A stretch of DNA of 64,000 nt, taken from NCBI GenBank assembly GCA_017475185.1, contig JAFVGB010000029.1:1-64000 (forward strand), given 5' to 3'. Shown here one piece after another: positions 43,043 to 52,318 of this stretch. Below the pieces are notes generated by a model. The model saw only the letters and a program-made list of their open reading frames with translations, was not told the origin of the DNA and did no database searches. This DNA comes from Clostridia bacterium. Lineage in GTDB: Bacteria; Bacillota_A; Clostridia; TANB77; CAG-508. Position 1 is the first letter of the stretch. Each line of letters starts with the position of its first letter. Made by a program: the position numbers and the translations under genes.

Positions 43043-43618
43043 TTAGTTTGCCTTTAAACTCTTAAGTTTCTCTGTTGCTACAACTTTAACATGAACATCC
43101 TCATCTTCCGCAAGTTTTTCAATAATTGCCTTTGTAACATTAGGATTTCGTGCCACCTCTACCCTGATTTTCCATGACTCATCATTAACAAGTATAGCTA
43201 GCACCTCTTCAGAAGAATTAGAATGCATAGCAACTGCCTCTCTAACATTCCAATCACTATCTTTTGCAAGCTTAAGTAAAATGCTGCTCGGAGTTTTAGG
43301 ATTCTTTGCTACACCAAGTCTGCACCACACATCATCTTTTGCAAGCCTTGCTAGGATTTCTTCGGAAACTTTACTGCTGTAAGCAACCTTAGATCTGACC
43401 ATTGCATCATTATCAAGTGACAAAGCATGCAAATCAGCGTACAACGTGTTTTCGTTTTCAGCCACTTCAGCTCTAACATCCGAATCATTATCTTTTGCAA
43501 GTATAGATAATACTTCTGAATCAGATATCTGCTTTGCTAGTTCTTCCCGAAACATTGGACTGATTTTGCTTAAGTCAAGTTCAACCTTAACTACCATTAT
43601 TTTTTCCTCCTTAAACAA
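43043..43618 (-). CDS. Leucine-rich-repeat-variant (LRV/HEAT-like) protein
   Basis: The 191-residue protein is a solenoid of about six 24-residue helical repeats with the consensus LAKDxDWxVRxxVAxNxxTxxEVL. Examples are LAKDDVWCRLGVAKNPKTPS and LAKDSDWNVREAVAMHSNSS. These form a curved scaffold for binding other proteins. No catalytic domain or signal peptide is present. Composition is richer in G and C than the flanking asnB, and CGG is used as Arg at 43549-43547 (ISPMFREELAK). The ribosome site is GGAGG. Confidence 0.8.
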   Translation of the reverse strand: MFKEEKIMVVKVELDLSKISPMFREELAKQISDSEVLSILAKDNDSDVRAEVAENENTLYADLHALSLDNDAMVRSKVAYSSKVSEEILARLAKDDVWCRLGVAKNPKTPSSILLKLAKDSDWNVREAVAMHSNSSEEVLAILVNDESWKIRVEVARNPNVTKAIIEKLAEDEDVHVKVVATEKLKSLKAN

Positions 43619-43688
43619 TAGTTTTGCGAGAATTTGCTGATTCGCTATTCTTATTATAGTTCGTATAGCTACGAATAATCATGAATGT

Positions 43689-43717
43689 ATTATAACAAAT
43701 CAGCGCGTGAAAGTCAA
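43689..43717 (-). promoter_or_regulatory. Promoter of the LRV gene
   Basis: On the minus strand TTGACT, 17 bases, TATAAT (43694-43689). A short inverted repeat TTCGTATAGCTACGAA lies just downstream (43661-43676). Confidence 0.75.
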
Positions 43718-43808
43718 GTTATGTAAATTATCTTTCAGCCCTTAAATCTTCATATTTTGCTGTGTCAAAATTCTCACTTTTGCATAAACTAAAACTGGAG
43801 GTATTTAT

Positions 43809-45656
43809 ATGTGTGGAATAGTAGGTTTTGTTAATTTAACAAAAGATATATCTAACAGTAAAAATATAATAACATTAATGAATGAATCAATTAAGAAACG
43901 TGGTCCTGATGAAGATGGATATTATTATAGTAAACATTCTGTACTTGGACATAAAAGATTAATAGTCATAGACCCTGATGGTGGCAAACAGCCGATGACT
44001 GTTAAATATAATAATTGTACTTATTCTATTGTTTATAATGGCCAGTTATACAACACTGATGAATTGCGAGATGAATTGATTGAAAATGGGTTTAAATTTG
44101 AAACATATTCAGATACAGAAGTTCTACTTAAAAGCTTTATATTATGGGGATATGATGTTGTAAATAAATTAAATGGAATTTATGGTTTTGCGGTTTGGAA
44201 TGAAAACAAACAAGAATTGTTTGTTGCTCGTGATCACTTTGGAGTTAAGCCTTTTTATTATACTTTAAATAATAATAACTTTGTATTTGCGTCAGAAATA
44301 AAAGCAATTTTGGCTTTTCCCGGTGTTGAAGCAAAATTAGATAAGCAAGGAATTTGTGAGTTATTTGGTCTTGGTCCAGCTCATACTCCTGGAACTGTTG
44401 CATTTAAAGATATTTATGAATTAAAACCTGGTTACTTTGGTATTTATAATTCAAGTGGATTGCATATGGAAAAATATTGGTCTTTGATTAGTAAGCCACA
44501 TGAAGATAGTTTAAAAACAACTTGTGAGAAAACTAGATTTTTACTAGAGGATTCAATTAGAAGGCAATTAGTATCTGATGTACCATTATGTACATTCCTA
44601 TCAGGTGGATTAGACTCTAGTATTATAACTTTGTATGCTGCTAGTTATTGTAAGGATAAAGATTTAGGCAATTTGACTACCTACTCTGTAGATTATAAAG
44701 ATAATGATAAAAATTTTATCAAAACGGATTTTCAGCCAAATTCTGACAACTATTATATTGACATTATGAAAAATAAATTAGGAACCAATCATAAAGTTGT
44801 TATGCTTGATACACCAGAACTGGCAACTGCATTAGAAGATGCTATGATTGCGAGAGATTTACCAGGTATGGCAGATGTTGACTCTTCCCTACTTTTATTC
44901 TGTCAAAAAGTTAAACCTGAGGCAACCGTTTCATTGACAGGAGAGTGTTCTGATGAGATATTCGGCGGATATCCATGGTTCTTTAGAGAAGATGCTTTAA
45001 ATAGTGGAACTTTCCCTTGGTCTATTGCTTTGTCAGAAAGACAACAACTATTAAATCCTGCAATTGGTGAACATGTTAATTTGAAAGAATATATTGATTA
45101 TAGATATTATGAAGGCTTAAAAGATGTTCAAATATTAGATGAAGATTCATTGGAAACAGCTGAGAAAAGAAAGATATCTCATTTGACAATGAATTGGTTC
45201 ATGCAAACATTGCTTGATCGTTCTGATAGAATGGCTATGTATAATGGATTTGAGCTTCGTGTTCCTTTCTGTGATTATCGTTTAGCTGAATATGTATGGA
45301 ATATTCCCTGGGAGATGAAAGCTTTGAATGGTCGCGAAAAGGGATTATTGCGCTATATTATGAAAGATTTGTTACCAGAAGAAATCGTTGACCGTAAAAA
45401 AAGTCCATATCCTAAGACATGGAACCCAACCTATTTAGCTGCTGTTAAGCAGATGCTTACTAAGATTATGATTGATAAGAATGCTCCTATTAATAATTTG
45501 CTTAATAGGGAATATATTTTGGAAATTCTTGCAACAGATGGCAAGGCATTTACTAGACCTTGGTTTGGTCAGCTTATGACTGGTCCTCAGCTTATGGCTT
45601 ATTTGTGTCAAGTTAATATGTGGCTTGAAAAATATCAGCCAAAAATTGTTTTTTAA
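43809..45656 (+). CDS. asnB: Asparagine synthase (glutamine-hydrolysing)
   Basis: AsnB makes asparagine from aspartate, ATP and glutamine. The 615-residue protein starts MCGIVGFVN, with the Cys2 nucleophile of the class II glutaminase domain (RGPDEDGYY, VIVYNGQLYN-type SIVYNGQLYNTDEL, to about residue 200). The synthetase domain follows, with the ATP loop CTFLSGGLDSSII, LTGECSDEIFGGYPWF and ELRVPFCDYRLAEYVW. Length is typical of the AsnB type. AACTGGAGG precedes the ATG. No asparagine T-box was seen upstream. Confidence 0.96.
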   Translation: MCGIVGFVNLTKDISNSKNIITLMNESIKKRGPDEDGYYYSKHSVLGHKRLIVIDPDGGKQPMTVKYNNCTYSIVYNGQLYNTDELRDELIENGFKFETYSDTEVLLKSFILWGYDVVNKLNGIYGFAVWNENKQELFVARDHFGVKPFYYTLNNNNFVFASEIKAILAFPGVEAKLDKQGICELFGLGPAHTPGTVAFKDIYELKPGYFGIYNSSGLHMEKYWSLISKPHEDSLKTTCEKTRFLLEDSIRRQLVSDVPLCTFLSGGLDSSIITLYAASYCKDKDLGNLTTYSVDYKDNDKNFIKTDFQPNSDNYYIDIMKNKLGTNHKVVMLDTPELATALEDAMIARDLPGMADVDSSLLLFCQKVKPEATVSLTGECSDEIFGGYPWFFREDALNSGTFPWSIALSERQQLLNPAIGEHVNLKEYIDYRYYEGLKDVQILDEDSLETAEKRKISHLTMNWFMQTLLDRSDRMAMYNGFELRVPFCDYRLAEYVWNIPWEMKALNGREKGLLRYIMKDLLPEEIVDRKKSPYPKTWNPTYLAAVKQMLTKIMIDKNAPINNLLNREYILEILATDGKAFTRPWFGQLMTGPQLMAYLCQVNMWLEKYQPKIVF

Positions 45657-45662
45657 AATAAG

Positions 45663-45705
45663 GGACGGAGAAAATTTTAAAATTTTAAAATCTTCTCCGT
45701 CCTCC
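45663..45705 (+). terminator. Terminator of asnB
   Basis: GGACGGAGAA pairs with TTCTCCGTCC around an AT-rich loop. Confidence 0.8.
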
Positions 45706-45716
45706 ATTTTAAAAAT

Positions 45717-46205
45717 CTAACCTAACACAGCACCAGCTGCACCAAATACTCCGGCAGCTGCCAATCCCATAATTACTCCTGCTAATACAACTCCAGCCAT
45801 AACCGCTATAATACTTTTCTTAAAATCCATATCTAAAAAGCTTGCTGCTAAAGTTCCTGTCCATGCTCCTGTTCCTGGTAGTGGAATTCCTACAAATAAG
45901 AATAGTGCAAAATATAAACCTCTTCCTGCTTTTTCTTGTAATTTTTTACCGCCTTTTTCACCTTTTTCATAGCAAAAAGTAAAGAATTTTCCTATATATT
46001 TTTTATCCTTTCCCCATATTAAAACTTTTCTTGCAAAGAAAAATATTACAGGTACTGGTAGCATATTTCCAATAATACATATAATATAAAGTGGAATTGT
46101 AGGAATTGCTCCTCCCATCCATGGGCTTAACCCTAGTGGAACCGCTCCTCTTAATTCAATTAATGGTACCATTGAAACTAAAAACACTAATATATATTTT
46201 AACAT
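45717..46205 (-). CDS. Small multidrug-export family membrane protein (COG2426-like)
   Basis: The 162-residue protein has about four membrane helices and the family signs MVPLIELRGAVPLGLSPWMG near the start, NMLPVPVIFFFARKVL, and LFLFVGIPLPGTGAWTGTLA in the middle, close to DedA-type transporters. The name comes from weak drug-export links; the real substrate is not known. The start at 46205 is 11 bases after AGGAG; a GTG four codons upstream overlaps the site. Confidence 0.85.
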   Translation of the reverse strand: MLKYILVFLVSMVPLIELRGAVPLGLSPWMGGAIPTIPLYIICIIGNMLPVPVIFFFARKVLIWGKDKKYIGKFFTFCYEKGEKGGKKLQEKAGRGLYFALFLFVGIPLPGTGAWTGTLAASFLDMDFKKSIIAVMAGVVLAGVIMGLAAAGVFGAAGAVLG

Positions 46206-46318
46206 TTGTATATTCACTCCTCATATTTTATAATCAAACTTTTATTATTCTACTATAAGTTTTATTAAAAGTCTATAAATTATATTCATTTTTATTTAAA
46301 TATTTCATTCTAATATTT

Positions 46319-46342
46319 AAGACCATCTCAAAATGTCTCAAA
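46319..46342 (-). repeat. GGGGACGGTC repeat, copy 5 (decayed)
   Basis: AAGACCATCTCAAAATGTCT corresponds to AAGACCGTCCCAAAATGTTT of copies 6 and 7 with several changes. It lies 9 bases from the end of the deaminase gene. Confidence 0.55.
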
Positions 46343-46350
46343 AGTTTTAT

Positions 46351-46836
46351 CTACAAATCTAACTTTACCTCAATATTCTTTTCATCATACTTTCTATATT
46401 TAACTCCACAGTAATCTAGCATTTTCTTAGCAACAATGTTTCCGTCAGTTCCATTATACTTGTCCGATTTATATATAATCTCTTTTATTCCAGATTGAAT
46501 TATGGCTTTAGCGCACTCATTGCATGGAAATAAATCAACGTATATTCTTGCACCTTCCAATTTTGAACCTTTGTTATTTAGAATTGCATTTAATTCTGCA
46601 TGACATACGTACGCATATTTTGTATTTATAAAATCTCCTTCTCTATCCCAAGGCATGTGGTCATCATCATATCCATTAGGTGCTCCGTTGTATCCTAATG
46701 ATAATATTTTGTTATCTTGGCTTACAATACATGCTCCTACTTGGGTATTAGGGTCTTTACTTCTTCTTGCTGAAAGCATGGCAACTCCCATGAAATATGA
46801 ATCCCAACTTATATAATCTTCTCTCTTTTTTACCAT
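46351..46836 (-). CDS. Deoxycytidylate deaminase-family protein
   Basis: The 161-residue zinc enzyme has the cytidine/dCMP deaminase signature: YVCHAELNAILN (zinc His and catalytic Glu) and VDLFPCNECAKAIIQSGI (zinc Cys pair), plus VGACIVSQDNKILSLGYNGA near residue 30. dCMP deaminase makes dUMP for dTTP synthesis. Start and length fit ComEB/dCMP deaminases. GGAGG precedes the ATG. Confidence 0.93.
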   Translation of the reverse strand: MVKKREDYISWDSYFMGVAMLSARRSKDPNTQVGACIVSQDNKILSLGYNGAPNGYDDDHMPWDREGDFINTKYAYVCHAELNAILNNKGSKLEGARIYVDLFPCNECAKAIIQSGIKEIIYKSDKYNGTDGNIVAKKMLDYCGVKYRKYDEKNIEVKLDL

Positions 46837-46918
46837 TATTCTTCCTCCTTTAGCATTATCGAAATCATTATATAAGTTTTTTTAATATCTGTAAATACAT
46901 TTTTTATAATATAAAAGA

Positions 46919-46949
46919 TAAAGAGGTTCTCTTAAAAAAGAGAACCTTT
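46919..46949 (-). terminator. Terminator of 46967-47128
   Basis: AGGTTCTCTT pairs with AAGAGAACCT around AAAA. Confidence 0.8.
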
Positions 46950-46966
46950 AAAAAGGCAATATATGA

Positions 46967-47128
46967 TTAGTTTCTTCCACAACATCCGCAGTTTGTAAAC
47001 AATAATAAGAAAACTATAATAAAGAATAAAATTTCACTATTGCATCCATCTCCTCCGAACATTCCACCTAAAATTCCGTTATTTCCGCATCCACATCCGC
47101 ATCCACAATTTCTTCCTTCTTCTGGCAT
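46967..47128 (-). CDS. 53-residue Cys/Gly-rich membrane protein
   Basis: The ATG at 47128 follows GGAGG by 9 bases. The product begins MPEEGRNCGCGCGCGNNGIL, has a Gly-rich loop (GGMFGGDGC), one membrane helix (SEILFFIIVFLLLFTN) and ends CGCCGRN. The alternating Cys-Gly head and Cys-rich tail on either side of the membrane suggest metal binding or disulphide cross-linking. Small proteins of this style (YjcZ-like) occur in spore-forming Firmicutes, but that link is only by layout. It has its own terminator. Confidence 0.75.
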   Translation of the reverse strand: MPEEGRNCGCGCGCGNNGILGGMFGGDGCNSEILFFIIVFLLLFTNCGCCGRN

Positions 47129-47208
47129 AATCTTCTACCTCCTTTTTTATTTTATATGATATAGTATGCAAATCTTCAAAAATGTGTTACAATATAGTTT
47201 AAGTTAGT

Positions 47209-47239
47209 GAAACAAAAAAACCGTCCCAAAATGTTTCAA
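47209..47239 (+). repeat. GGGGACGGTC repeat, copy 6 (half)
   Basis: GAAACAAAAAAACCGTCCCA then AAATGTTTCAA, ending 3 bases before the ribosome site of the U32 protease gene. Confidence 0.7.
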
Positions 47240-47252
47240 GAAAGGATTCGAT

Positions 47253-49649
47253 ATGAATAAAATAGAATTACTATCTCCTGTTGGAGATTTTGATTGTTTA
47301 AAAGCTGCTGTTCAGTCTGGAGCTGATTGTGTTTATTTTGGTGGTGAGCTTTTTAATGCAAGAGCTTCTGCCAACAATTTTAGTGACGAAGAATTAAAAG
47401 CAGCTATTGAATATGCTAAATTAAGAAACGTAAAAACTAATTTAACTTTAAATATTTTAATTAAAAATGATGAATTTAGTGATGCTATTACTCTTGCAAG
47501 AAAAGCCTACGAATATGGAATTGATGCTATTATTGTACAAGATTTAGGATTGGCTAAAAAACTAATAGAACTTTTCCCAGATTTACCTATTCATGCAAGC
47601 ACTCAAATGACCATTCATAACTTAGATGGTGTCTTGGAGGCTGAAAGACTAGGTTTTAAAAGAGTTGTACTTTCAAGAGAATTGTCTGTTGATGAAATAA
47701 AACATATTTGTGATAATTCAAATATTGAAATAGAAGTCTTTGTTCATGGTGCTTTATGTATTTGCTACTCTGGTCAATGCTTACTATCTAGCATGATTGG
47801 TGGTCGTTCAGGAAATCGTGGTAAATGTGCTCAGCCTTGCAGATTACCTTATGAATTATTAAAAGATTCTACTGTCATAGATAAAGGGCATTTACTTAGT
47901 CCAAAGGATCTATGTTCGCTTGACCTACTCCCTACTCTTGTAAATCTTGGAATTACATGTTTCAAAATTGAAGGTAGATTAAAAAATCCAGAATATGTAT
48001 CAACTGTTACAAGAATCTATCGAAAATATATTGATTTAGCACAGTCTAATAAACCTTATGTTATAGATGAAAAAGACAGAAAAGATTTGTTACAAGTTTT
48101 TAATCGTGGTGGATTCTCTAATGGATATTTAGACCCAAATCCTAACAAAAAATTCATTTATACAGATAAGCCTAATAATATGGGTATTTTTATTGGTACA
48201 GTTTATAATTTTAATCCAAACAAAGGATATATTACTCTAAAGCTAGAAGATGATATCTCAATTGGAGATACTGTCAGTCTTGAAAAAGAAAAAGGCTCTT
48301 ATACTATTTCTGAATTGATGATTGACAATAAAAACGTGCCTACTGCTAAAAAAGGTGATATTGTAAAAATTGGTAGAATTAAAGGTCGTATTAATACAAA
48401 TGACAAAATCTTTAAGATGAGTTCTAAAGCTTTGTGTGATTTAACAAATGAATATGTTAATAATGAAAAAATTAAACAGAAAATTAATTGTAGAATTATG
48501 GTACATAAAAATGAACCTGTTAGTATGCAAATATATACAAATTGCAACGATATCAACTTTACCATTACTTCGGACTTAGTACCAGTTGAAGCAACAAACA
48601 CACCTATTACTTCAGATAGAATTGTTCAACAAGTTAATAAGCTTGGCGGAACGCCTTTTGAATTTGAAAAAATTGATATTGTTTTAGATGATAATTTATA
48701 TGTGCCTAGTATTAGTAAATTAAATCAGCTACGTAGAGACTGTATCTCAGAATTAGAAAGAATTCTATTAAATAAGATTCATAGAAACTGTAATGAACCT
48801 ATTAATAATAATGAACCCGCTTCTGAATCTATTAAAATAAAAGATAAAAAAGCTGTTTCAATTTTATTAAATGTACTAAACATTTCAGAAGACTATTCTA
48901 AGTTACAACATATTGATAAAGTTTACATTCCACTAAAATACTTTTTTATGAAAGAATATAAAACTAAAATAGATGAATTATCTAATACAACAAATTGCTA
49001 TATTTATATGCCATCTGTTTTAAAAGATTCTGTTATGAAAAAAGTATCTAATTCCATAGCTGATATATTGGCTAACTATATGGTAAAAGGGTTTGTAATA
49101 TCAAATATATCTCAAATAAATCTTTTTAAAGATTATCTTTCTACTCATGAGTTTATTGGAAATTATACTTTAAATGTGTATAACAACCATACTGTTCGTG
49201 AATTAGAAAAACTTGGAATTTCTTGTATTACCCTATCACCTGAATTAGACAAGAATTCTTTAAATGAGTTTTACAGTACCATAAAAACTGAAGCTATAAT
49301 ATATGGTAATATGCCAGTAATGACCACAAATTACTGTTTAATTTCTGGAAGTAATTTTTGCTTGGAAAAATGTAGCGGTAATTGCAATATTTCTAACCAT
49401 GAATATTATTTAAAAGATAGACTAAATATGAATTTCAAGGTTATTCCAGATTCATTTTCTAAAACTACTACTATCTATAATAGCAAAAAGCTAAGCATTG
49501 GTATTGATGCAGTTAATGTTGATTACATTAGATTTAGCTTTATCGATGAAAGTGTTGATGAAATATGTAGTATTATTGATACATTTAAAAATGGTAGAAT
49601 TATGGAAGGAAAAGATTATACTAATGGAAATTTTAAAAGATTTGTGTAG
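47253..49649 (+). CDS. U32-family peptidase (YhbU/RlhA-like)
   Basis: The 798-residue protein starts IELLSPVGDFDCLKAAVQSG (TIM-barrel strand 1). It has VFVHGALCICYSGQCLLSSM, then GGRSGNRGKCAQPCRLPYEL with the Cys cluster of the U32 signature, KIEGRLKNPEYVSTVTRIYR and a C-terminal collagenase-like part (about residues 400-800) with four more Cys (CLEKCSGNC). Long members of this family include the 23S rRNA C2501 hydroxylation protein RlhA, so RNA modification is as likely as proteolysis. Start ATG at 47253 follows AAAGGA. It is a single gene with its own terminator. Confidence 0.9.
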   Translation: MNKIELLSPVGDFDCLKAAVQSGADCVYFGGELFNARASANNFSDEELKAAIEYAKLRNVKTNLTLNILIKNDEFSDAITLARKAYEYGIDAIIVQDLGLAKKLIELFPDLPIHASTQMTIHNLDGVLEAERLGFKRVVLSRELSVDEIKHICDNSNIEIEVFVHGALCICYSGQCLLSSMIGGRSGNRGKCAQPCRLPYELLKDSTVIDKGHLLSPKDLCSLDLLPTLVNLGITCFKIEGRLKNPEYVSTVTRIYRKYIDLAQSNKPYVIDEKDRKDLLQVFNRGGFSNGYLDPNPNKKFIYTDKPNNMGIFIGTVYNFNPNKGYITLKLEDDISIGDTVSLEKEKGSYTISELMIDNKNVPTAKKGDIVKIGRIKGRINTNDKIFKMSSKALCDLTNEYVNNEKIKQKINCRIMVHKNEPVSMQIYTNCNDINFTITSDLVPVEATNTPITSDRIVQQVNKLGGTPFEFEKIDIVLDDNLYVPSISKLNQLRRDCISELERILLNKIHRNCNEPINNNEPASESIKIKDKKAVSILLNVLNISEDYSKLQHIDKVYIPLKYFFMKEYKTKIDELSNTTNCYIYMPSVLKDSVMKKVSNSIADILANYMVKGFVISNISQINLFKDYLSTHEFIGNYTLNVYNNHTVRELEKLGISCITLSPELDKNSLNEFYSTIKTEAIIYGNMPVMTTNYCLISGSNFCLEKCSGNCNISNHEYYLKDRLNMNFKVIPDSFSKTTTIYNSKKLSIGIDAVNVDYIRFSFIDESVDEICSIIDTFKNGRIMEGKDYTNGNFKRFV

Positions 49650-49661
49650 TAAAAAAATTAA

Positions 49662-49694
49662 AAGAGTACTTATATTTCTATAAGTACTCTTTAC
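49662..49694. terminator. Bidirectional terminator
   Basis: AGAGTACTTATA pairs with TATAAGTACTCT, between the U32 gene and the converging znuB. Confidence 0.85.
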
Positions 49695-49697
49695 CAT

Positions 49698-50510
49698 TTA
49701 TTTAACAATTTTTTTCCAAATAATACTAAATATCAACACTCCAATATACACCATAACAATACTAGCTCCTGTCGGTAAATTTAATAATGATGAAATTACC
49801 AATCCAAATAAGAAACACATTATTGAAATAATCACAGACATTACAGCCATTCCTTTAAATGAATGTGTTAACTTTCTTGCAATAATAGCGGGAAAAACTA
49901 TCAAGCTTGATATTAATAATGTTCCCATCATTCTCATACCAATTACTACTACTAATGCTGTAAACAATGCAATTAAAAATTGATAAAATGTAACATTAAT
50001 CCCGCAAACTTTTGCATGTTTCTCATCATATGTAATCATAAATAATCTATTATAAAAAAATACATACGCAATCACTAACAAAACTGATAAAACTACGCTT
50101 ATTATAACATCAGTAGTTGACATTGTTAAAATACTTCCAAACATATAATTATATACATCTATATTAAAGCCACTAGTTAAAGATGTTATTATAACTCCAA
50201 AGGCCAGTGCTCCTGCTGAAACAAGTGCTATTGTTATATCACCTGATTCTCCTTTTTTCTGACTTATTATTAAAATTATAAATGATGCAATTATAACAAT
50301 TGGAATTGCAACATACATTTGTGGTAAATTAAGTACTAACGCTAATGAAAGTGCTGCAAATGCCACTTCTCCGAGTCCATGGCCTATCATCGAATATCTC
50401 TTTAAAACTAATATAACTCCTATCAAAGCGGCACAAAATGAAATTGAAATCCCACATATAAGTGCCCTTTGCATAAATGGATATTGTAGTAAATTTATTA
50501 AAAACTCCAT
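49698..50510 (-). CDS. znuB: Zinc ABC transporter permease
   Basis: The 270-residue protein has about eight membrane helices and the ABC-3 family signs ISFCAALIGVILVLKRYSMI, GHGLGEVAFAALSL and GMRMMGTLLISSLIVFPAII. It forms the channel for zinc (or manganese) uptake. It lies 58 bases after znuC with a dispersed repeat in the gap. A zinc substrate is inferred from the Fur-type regulator and His-rich binding protein in the operon. Confidence 0.93.
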   Translation of the reverse strand: MEFLINLLQYPFMQRALICGISISFCAALIGVILVLKRYSMIGHGLGEVAFAALSLALVLNLPQMYVAIPIVIIASFIILIISQKKGESGDITIALVSAGALAFGVIITSLTSGFNIDVYNYMFGSILTMSTTDVIISVVLSVLLVIAYVFFYNRLFMITYDEKHAKVCGINVTFYQFLIALFTALVVVIGMRMMGTLLISSLIVFPAIIARKLTHSFKGMAVMSVIISIMCFLFGLVISSLLNLPTGASIVMVYIGVLIFSIIWKKIVK

Positions 50511-50541
50511 TTTTTATTTCCTTTCTTAGATTTTTTCATTT

Positions 50542-50569
50542 TTGAAACATTTTGGGACGGTCTTTTTTT
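50542..50569 (-). repeat. GGGGACGGTC repeat, copy 7 (half)
   Basis: TTGAAACATTTTGGGACGGT then a T run, touching the stop codon of znuC. Confidence 0.7.
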
Positions 50570-51228
50570 CAATTCTTCCATTCCTTAATATTTCCATCAA
50601 ATTTTACATTTGTTGCCATGCATATTACTCTAACATTTTCATTTTCTACTTCATCTAAATCATGTGTTGCCATAATTATGGTTAGATTTGATTCTTTATT
50701 TAATTTATTCAATATGTCATAGAATTCTCTGGTAATATTGACATCTAAACCGCTACATGGTTCGTCTAATATCAGTAATTCTGGCTTTCTAATTAACGCT
50801 CGTGCAAGCATAATTCGTTGTCTTTGTCCTCCAGAGAGTTGTCCAATTTGTTTATTTACAAAACTTTTTATTCCAAGCACATTACATATTTCTTCAAATT
50901 TTTTATGGTCTTCCTTACTGTAAAATGGCAAAACTTTGTGTTTCTGAACTCCGGTCATTATTATTTCTTTAGCTGTTGCTGGAAAATCTAAATCCACCAA
51001 ATTATTTTGAGCTAAGTATGAAATTTTTTCTGGGTTTATATTTTTTATTATTTCACCAGAATCTTTTTTATTCAAACCTACTATTGTCTTTATTAAAGTA
51101 CTTTTGCCTGAACCATTTTCTCCAATTAAACAAATATAATCACCTTTTTTTATATTAAATGAAACATCTTTTATTGCAATATGCCCATTATATGTTGTTG
51201 TGATATTTTTTATTTCTATTAAATTCAT
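50569..51228 (-). CDS. znuC: Zinc ABC transporter ATP-binding protein
   Basis: The 219-residue ATPase has Walker A ([20 protein letters not shown]), the Q-loop (YLAQNNLVD), the signature GQLSGGQRQRIMLARALIRK, Walker B (LLILDEPCSGLD) and the H-loop (ATHDL). It powers ZnuB. It lies 87 bases after znuA, in a gap filled by a long dispersed repeat. Confidence 0.95.
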   Translation of the reverse strand: MNLIEIKNITTTYNGHIAIKDVSFNIKKGDYICLIGENGSGKSTLIKTIVGLNKKDSGEIIKNINPEKISYLAQNNLVDLDFPATAKEIIMTGVQKHKVLPFYSKEDHKKFEEICNVLGIKSFVNKQIGQLSGGQRQRIMLARALIRKPELLILDEPCSGLDVNITREFYDILNKLNKESNLTIIMATHDLDEVENENVRVICMATNVKFDGNIKEWKN

Positions 51229-51260
51229 ACCAAATTCCTTTCTTTTATGAAAATTTGTAC

Positions 51261-51318
51261 GACCGTCCCTCTAATGTTTCAAAATTGAAACAAAAAAAGA
51301 CCGTCCCCAAATGTTTCA
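51261..51318 (-). repeat. GGGGACGGTC repeat, copy 8
   Basis: GACCGTCCCTCTAATGTTTC, AAAATTGAAACAAAAAAAGA and CCGTCCCCAAATGTTTCA: the same composite as copy 1. The stop codon of znuA (TGA) is part of the repeat. Confidence 0.85.
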
Positions 51319-52317
51319 TTTTAAAGCTTGTTTTAAATTTTCTAAATTTTCTTTCATAATACTTACATATGTTGCTCCATTGTTTATTTCGTCTTTTGAT
51401 ATATTATGTACAGTATTGAAAACTAACATTTTTGCTCCTGTTGCTTCTGATATTGTTTGGGCTACATTTCCTGACGTGTATTCTTTGTAAAAGATAACTG
51501 GTAAGTTGTTATTATTTATGTAGTCTATTACTTCTTTAACTTGAACCGTGCTAGGTTCTGACCCTTCTCCACATGTTTCATATGCACTAATAAAATCAAT
51601 GTTGTATCTTTCTATAAAATATGCATATGCAAAAGCTCCTCCAAATGCAATTTTCGGATTTGATGAACTGTTAACAGTTTGCTCGATTTCTTTATCTAAT
51701 TTTGCAATTTCGTTTATGTATTTTTCCGCATTGTTTTTATAATATTCTGCATTATCTGGATCTATATTGATTAATTCTTTCTCAATGTTTTTCGCCATTT
51801 TTATGGCATTTTGAGGGTTTAACCATATATGCGGATCATATTCATGATTATGTTCTCCTTCATCATGGTTATGGTTATGCTCATACTCATGTTCATGTTC
51901 ATGCTCATCGTTTTCTTCCATATGTTCTTCTTCAAACTCTTCGGAATGGATTAATTCTACTGATTTAGATAAATCAATTACATTTATATCTTTTTTCATA
52001 CCAGAGATAAGATTCTCTGCCCATGGTTCCATTTCTTTTCCTGTATAAACAAATAAATCAGATTCATTTATCATTAGCATGTCTTGCGGTGTTGGTTCAT
52101 ATGTATGGCTCTCTGAGCCTGGTGGTAATAATAATTTAACATTTACCTTATCTCCACCAATTTGCTTAGCAAAATCGTATTGTGGAAATAGAGTTGCAAT
52201 TATTTCAATTTTTTCACCATTTTCCTTTTTTATAGGATTTTTTATATTAATAATTATAGCTGTTATTATAAAAAATACCATTGTTAAAATTGTTATAAAT
52301 GCTATATTTTTTTTCAT
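51316..52317 (-). CDS. znuA: Zinc-binding lipoprotein-like periplasmic-type protein
   Basis: The 333-residue protein has an N-terminal membrane/signal helix (IAFITILTMVFFIITAIII), then the cluster A-I start EIIATLFPQYDFAKQIGGDK, GSESHTYEPTPQDM (metal His) and a His/Glu-rich loop of about 25 residues (HEHEHEYEHNHNHDEGEHNH). It also has DPHIWLNPQNAIKMAKNIEK (metal His), AFGGAFAYAYFIERYNIDF and a C-terminal VFNTVHNIS. The His loop marks it as zinc-specific. The signal lacks a clear lipobox Cys, so it may be anchored by its helix. It starts 1 base after the stop codon of the fur-type gene and uses that gene's last codons as ribosome site. Confidence 0.93.
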   Translation of the reverse strand: MKKNIAFITILTMVFFIITAIIINIKNPIKKENGEKIEIIATLFPQYDFAKQIGGDKVNVKLLLPPGSESHTYEPTPQDMLMINESDLFVYTGKEMEPWAENLISGMKKDINVIDLSKSVELIHSEEFEEEHMEENDEHEHEHEYEHNHNHDEGEHNHEYDPHIWLNPQNAIKMAKNIEKELINIDPDNAEYYKNNAEKYINEIAKLDKEIEQTVNSSSNPKIAFGGAFAYAYFIERYNIDFISAYETCGEGSEPSTVQVKEVIDYINNNNLPVIFYKEYTSGNVAQTISEATGAKMLVFNTVHNISKDEINNGATYVSIMKENLENLKQALK

Positions 52318-52318
52318 T

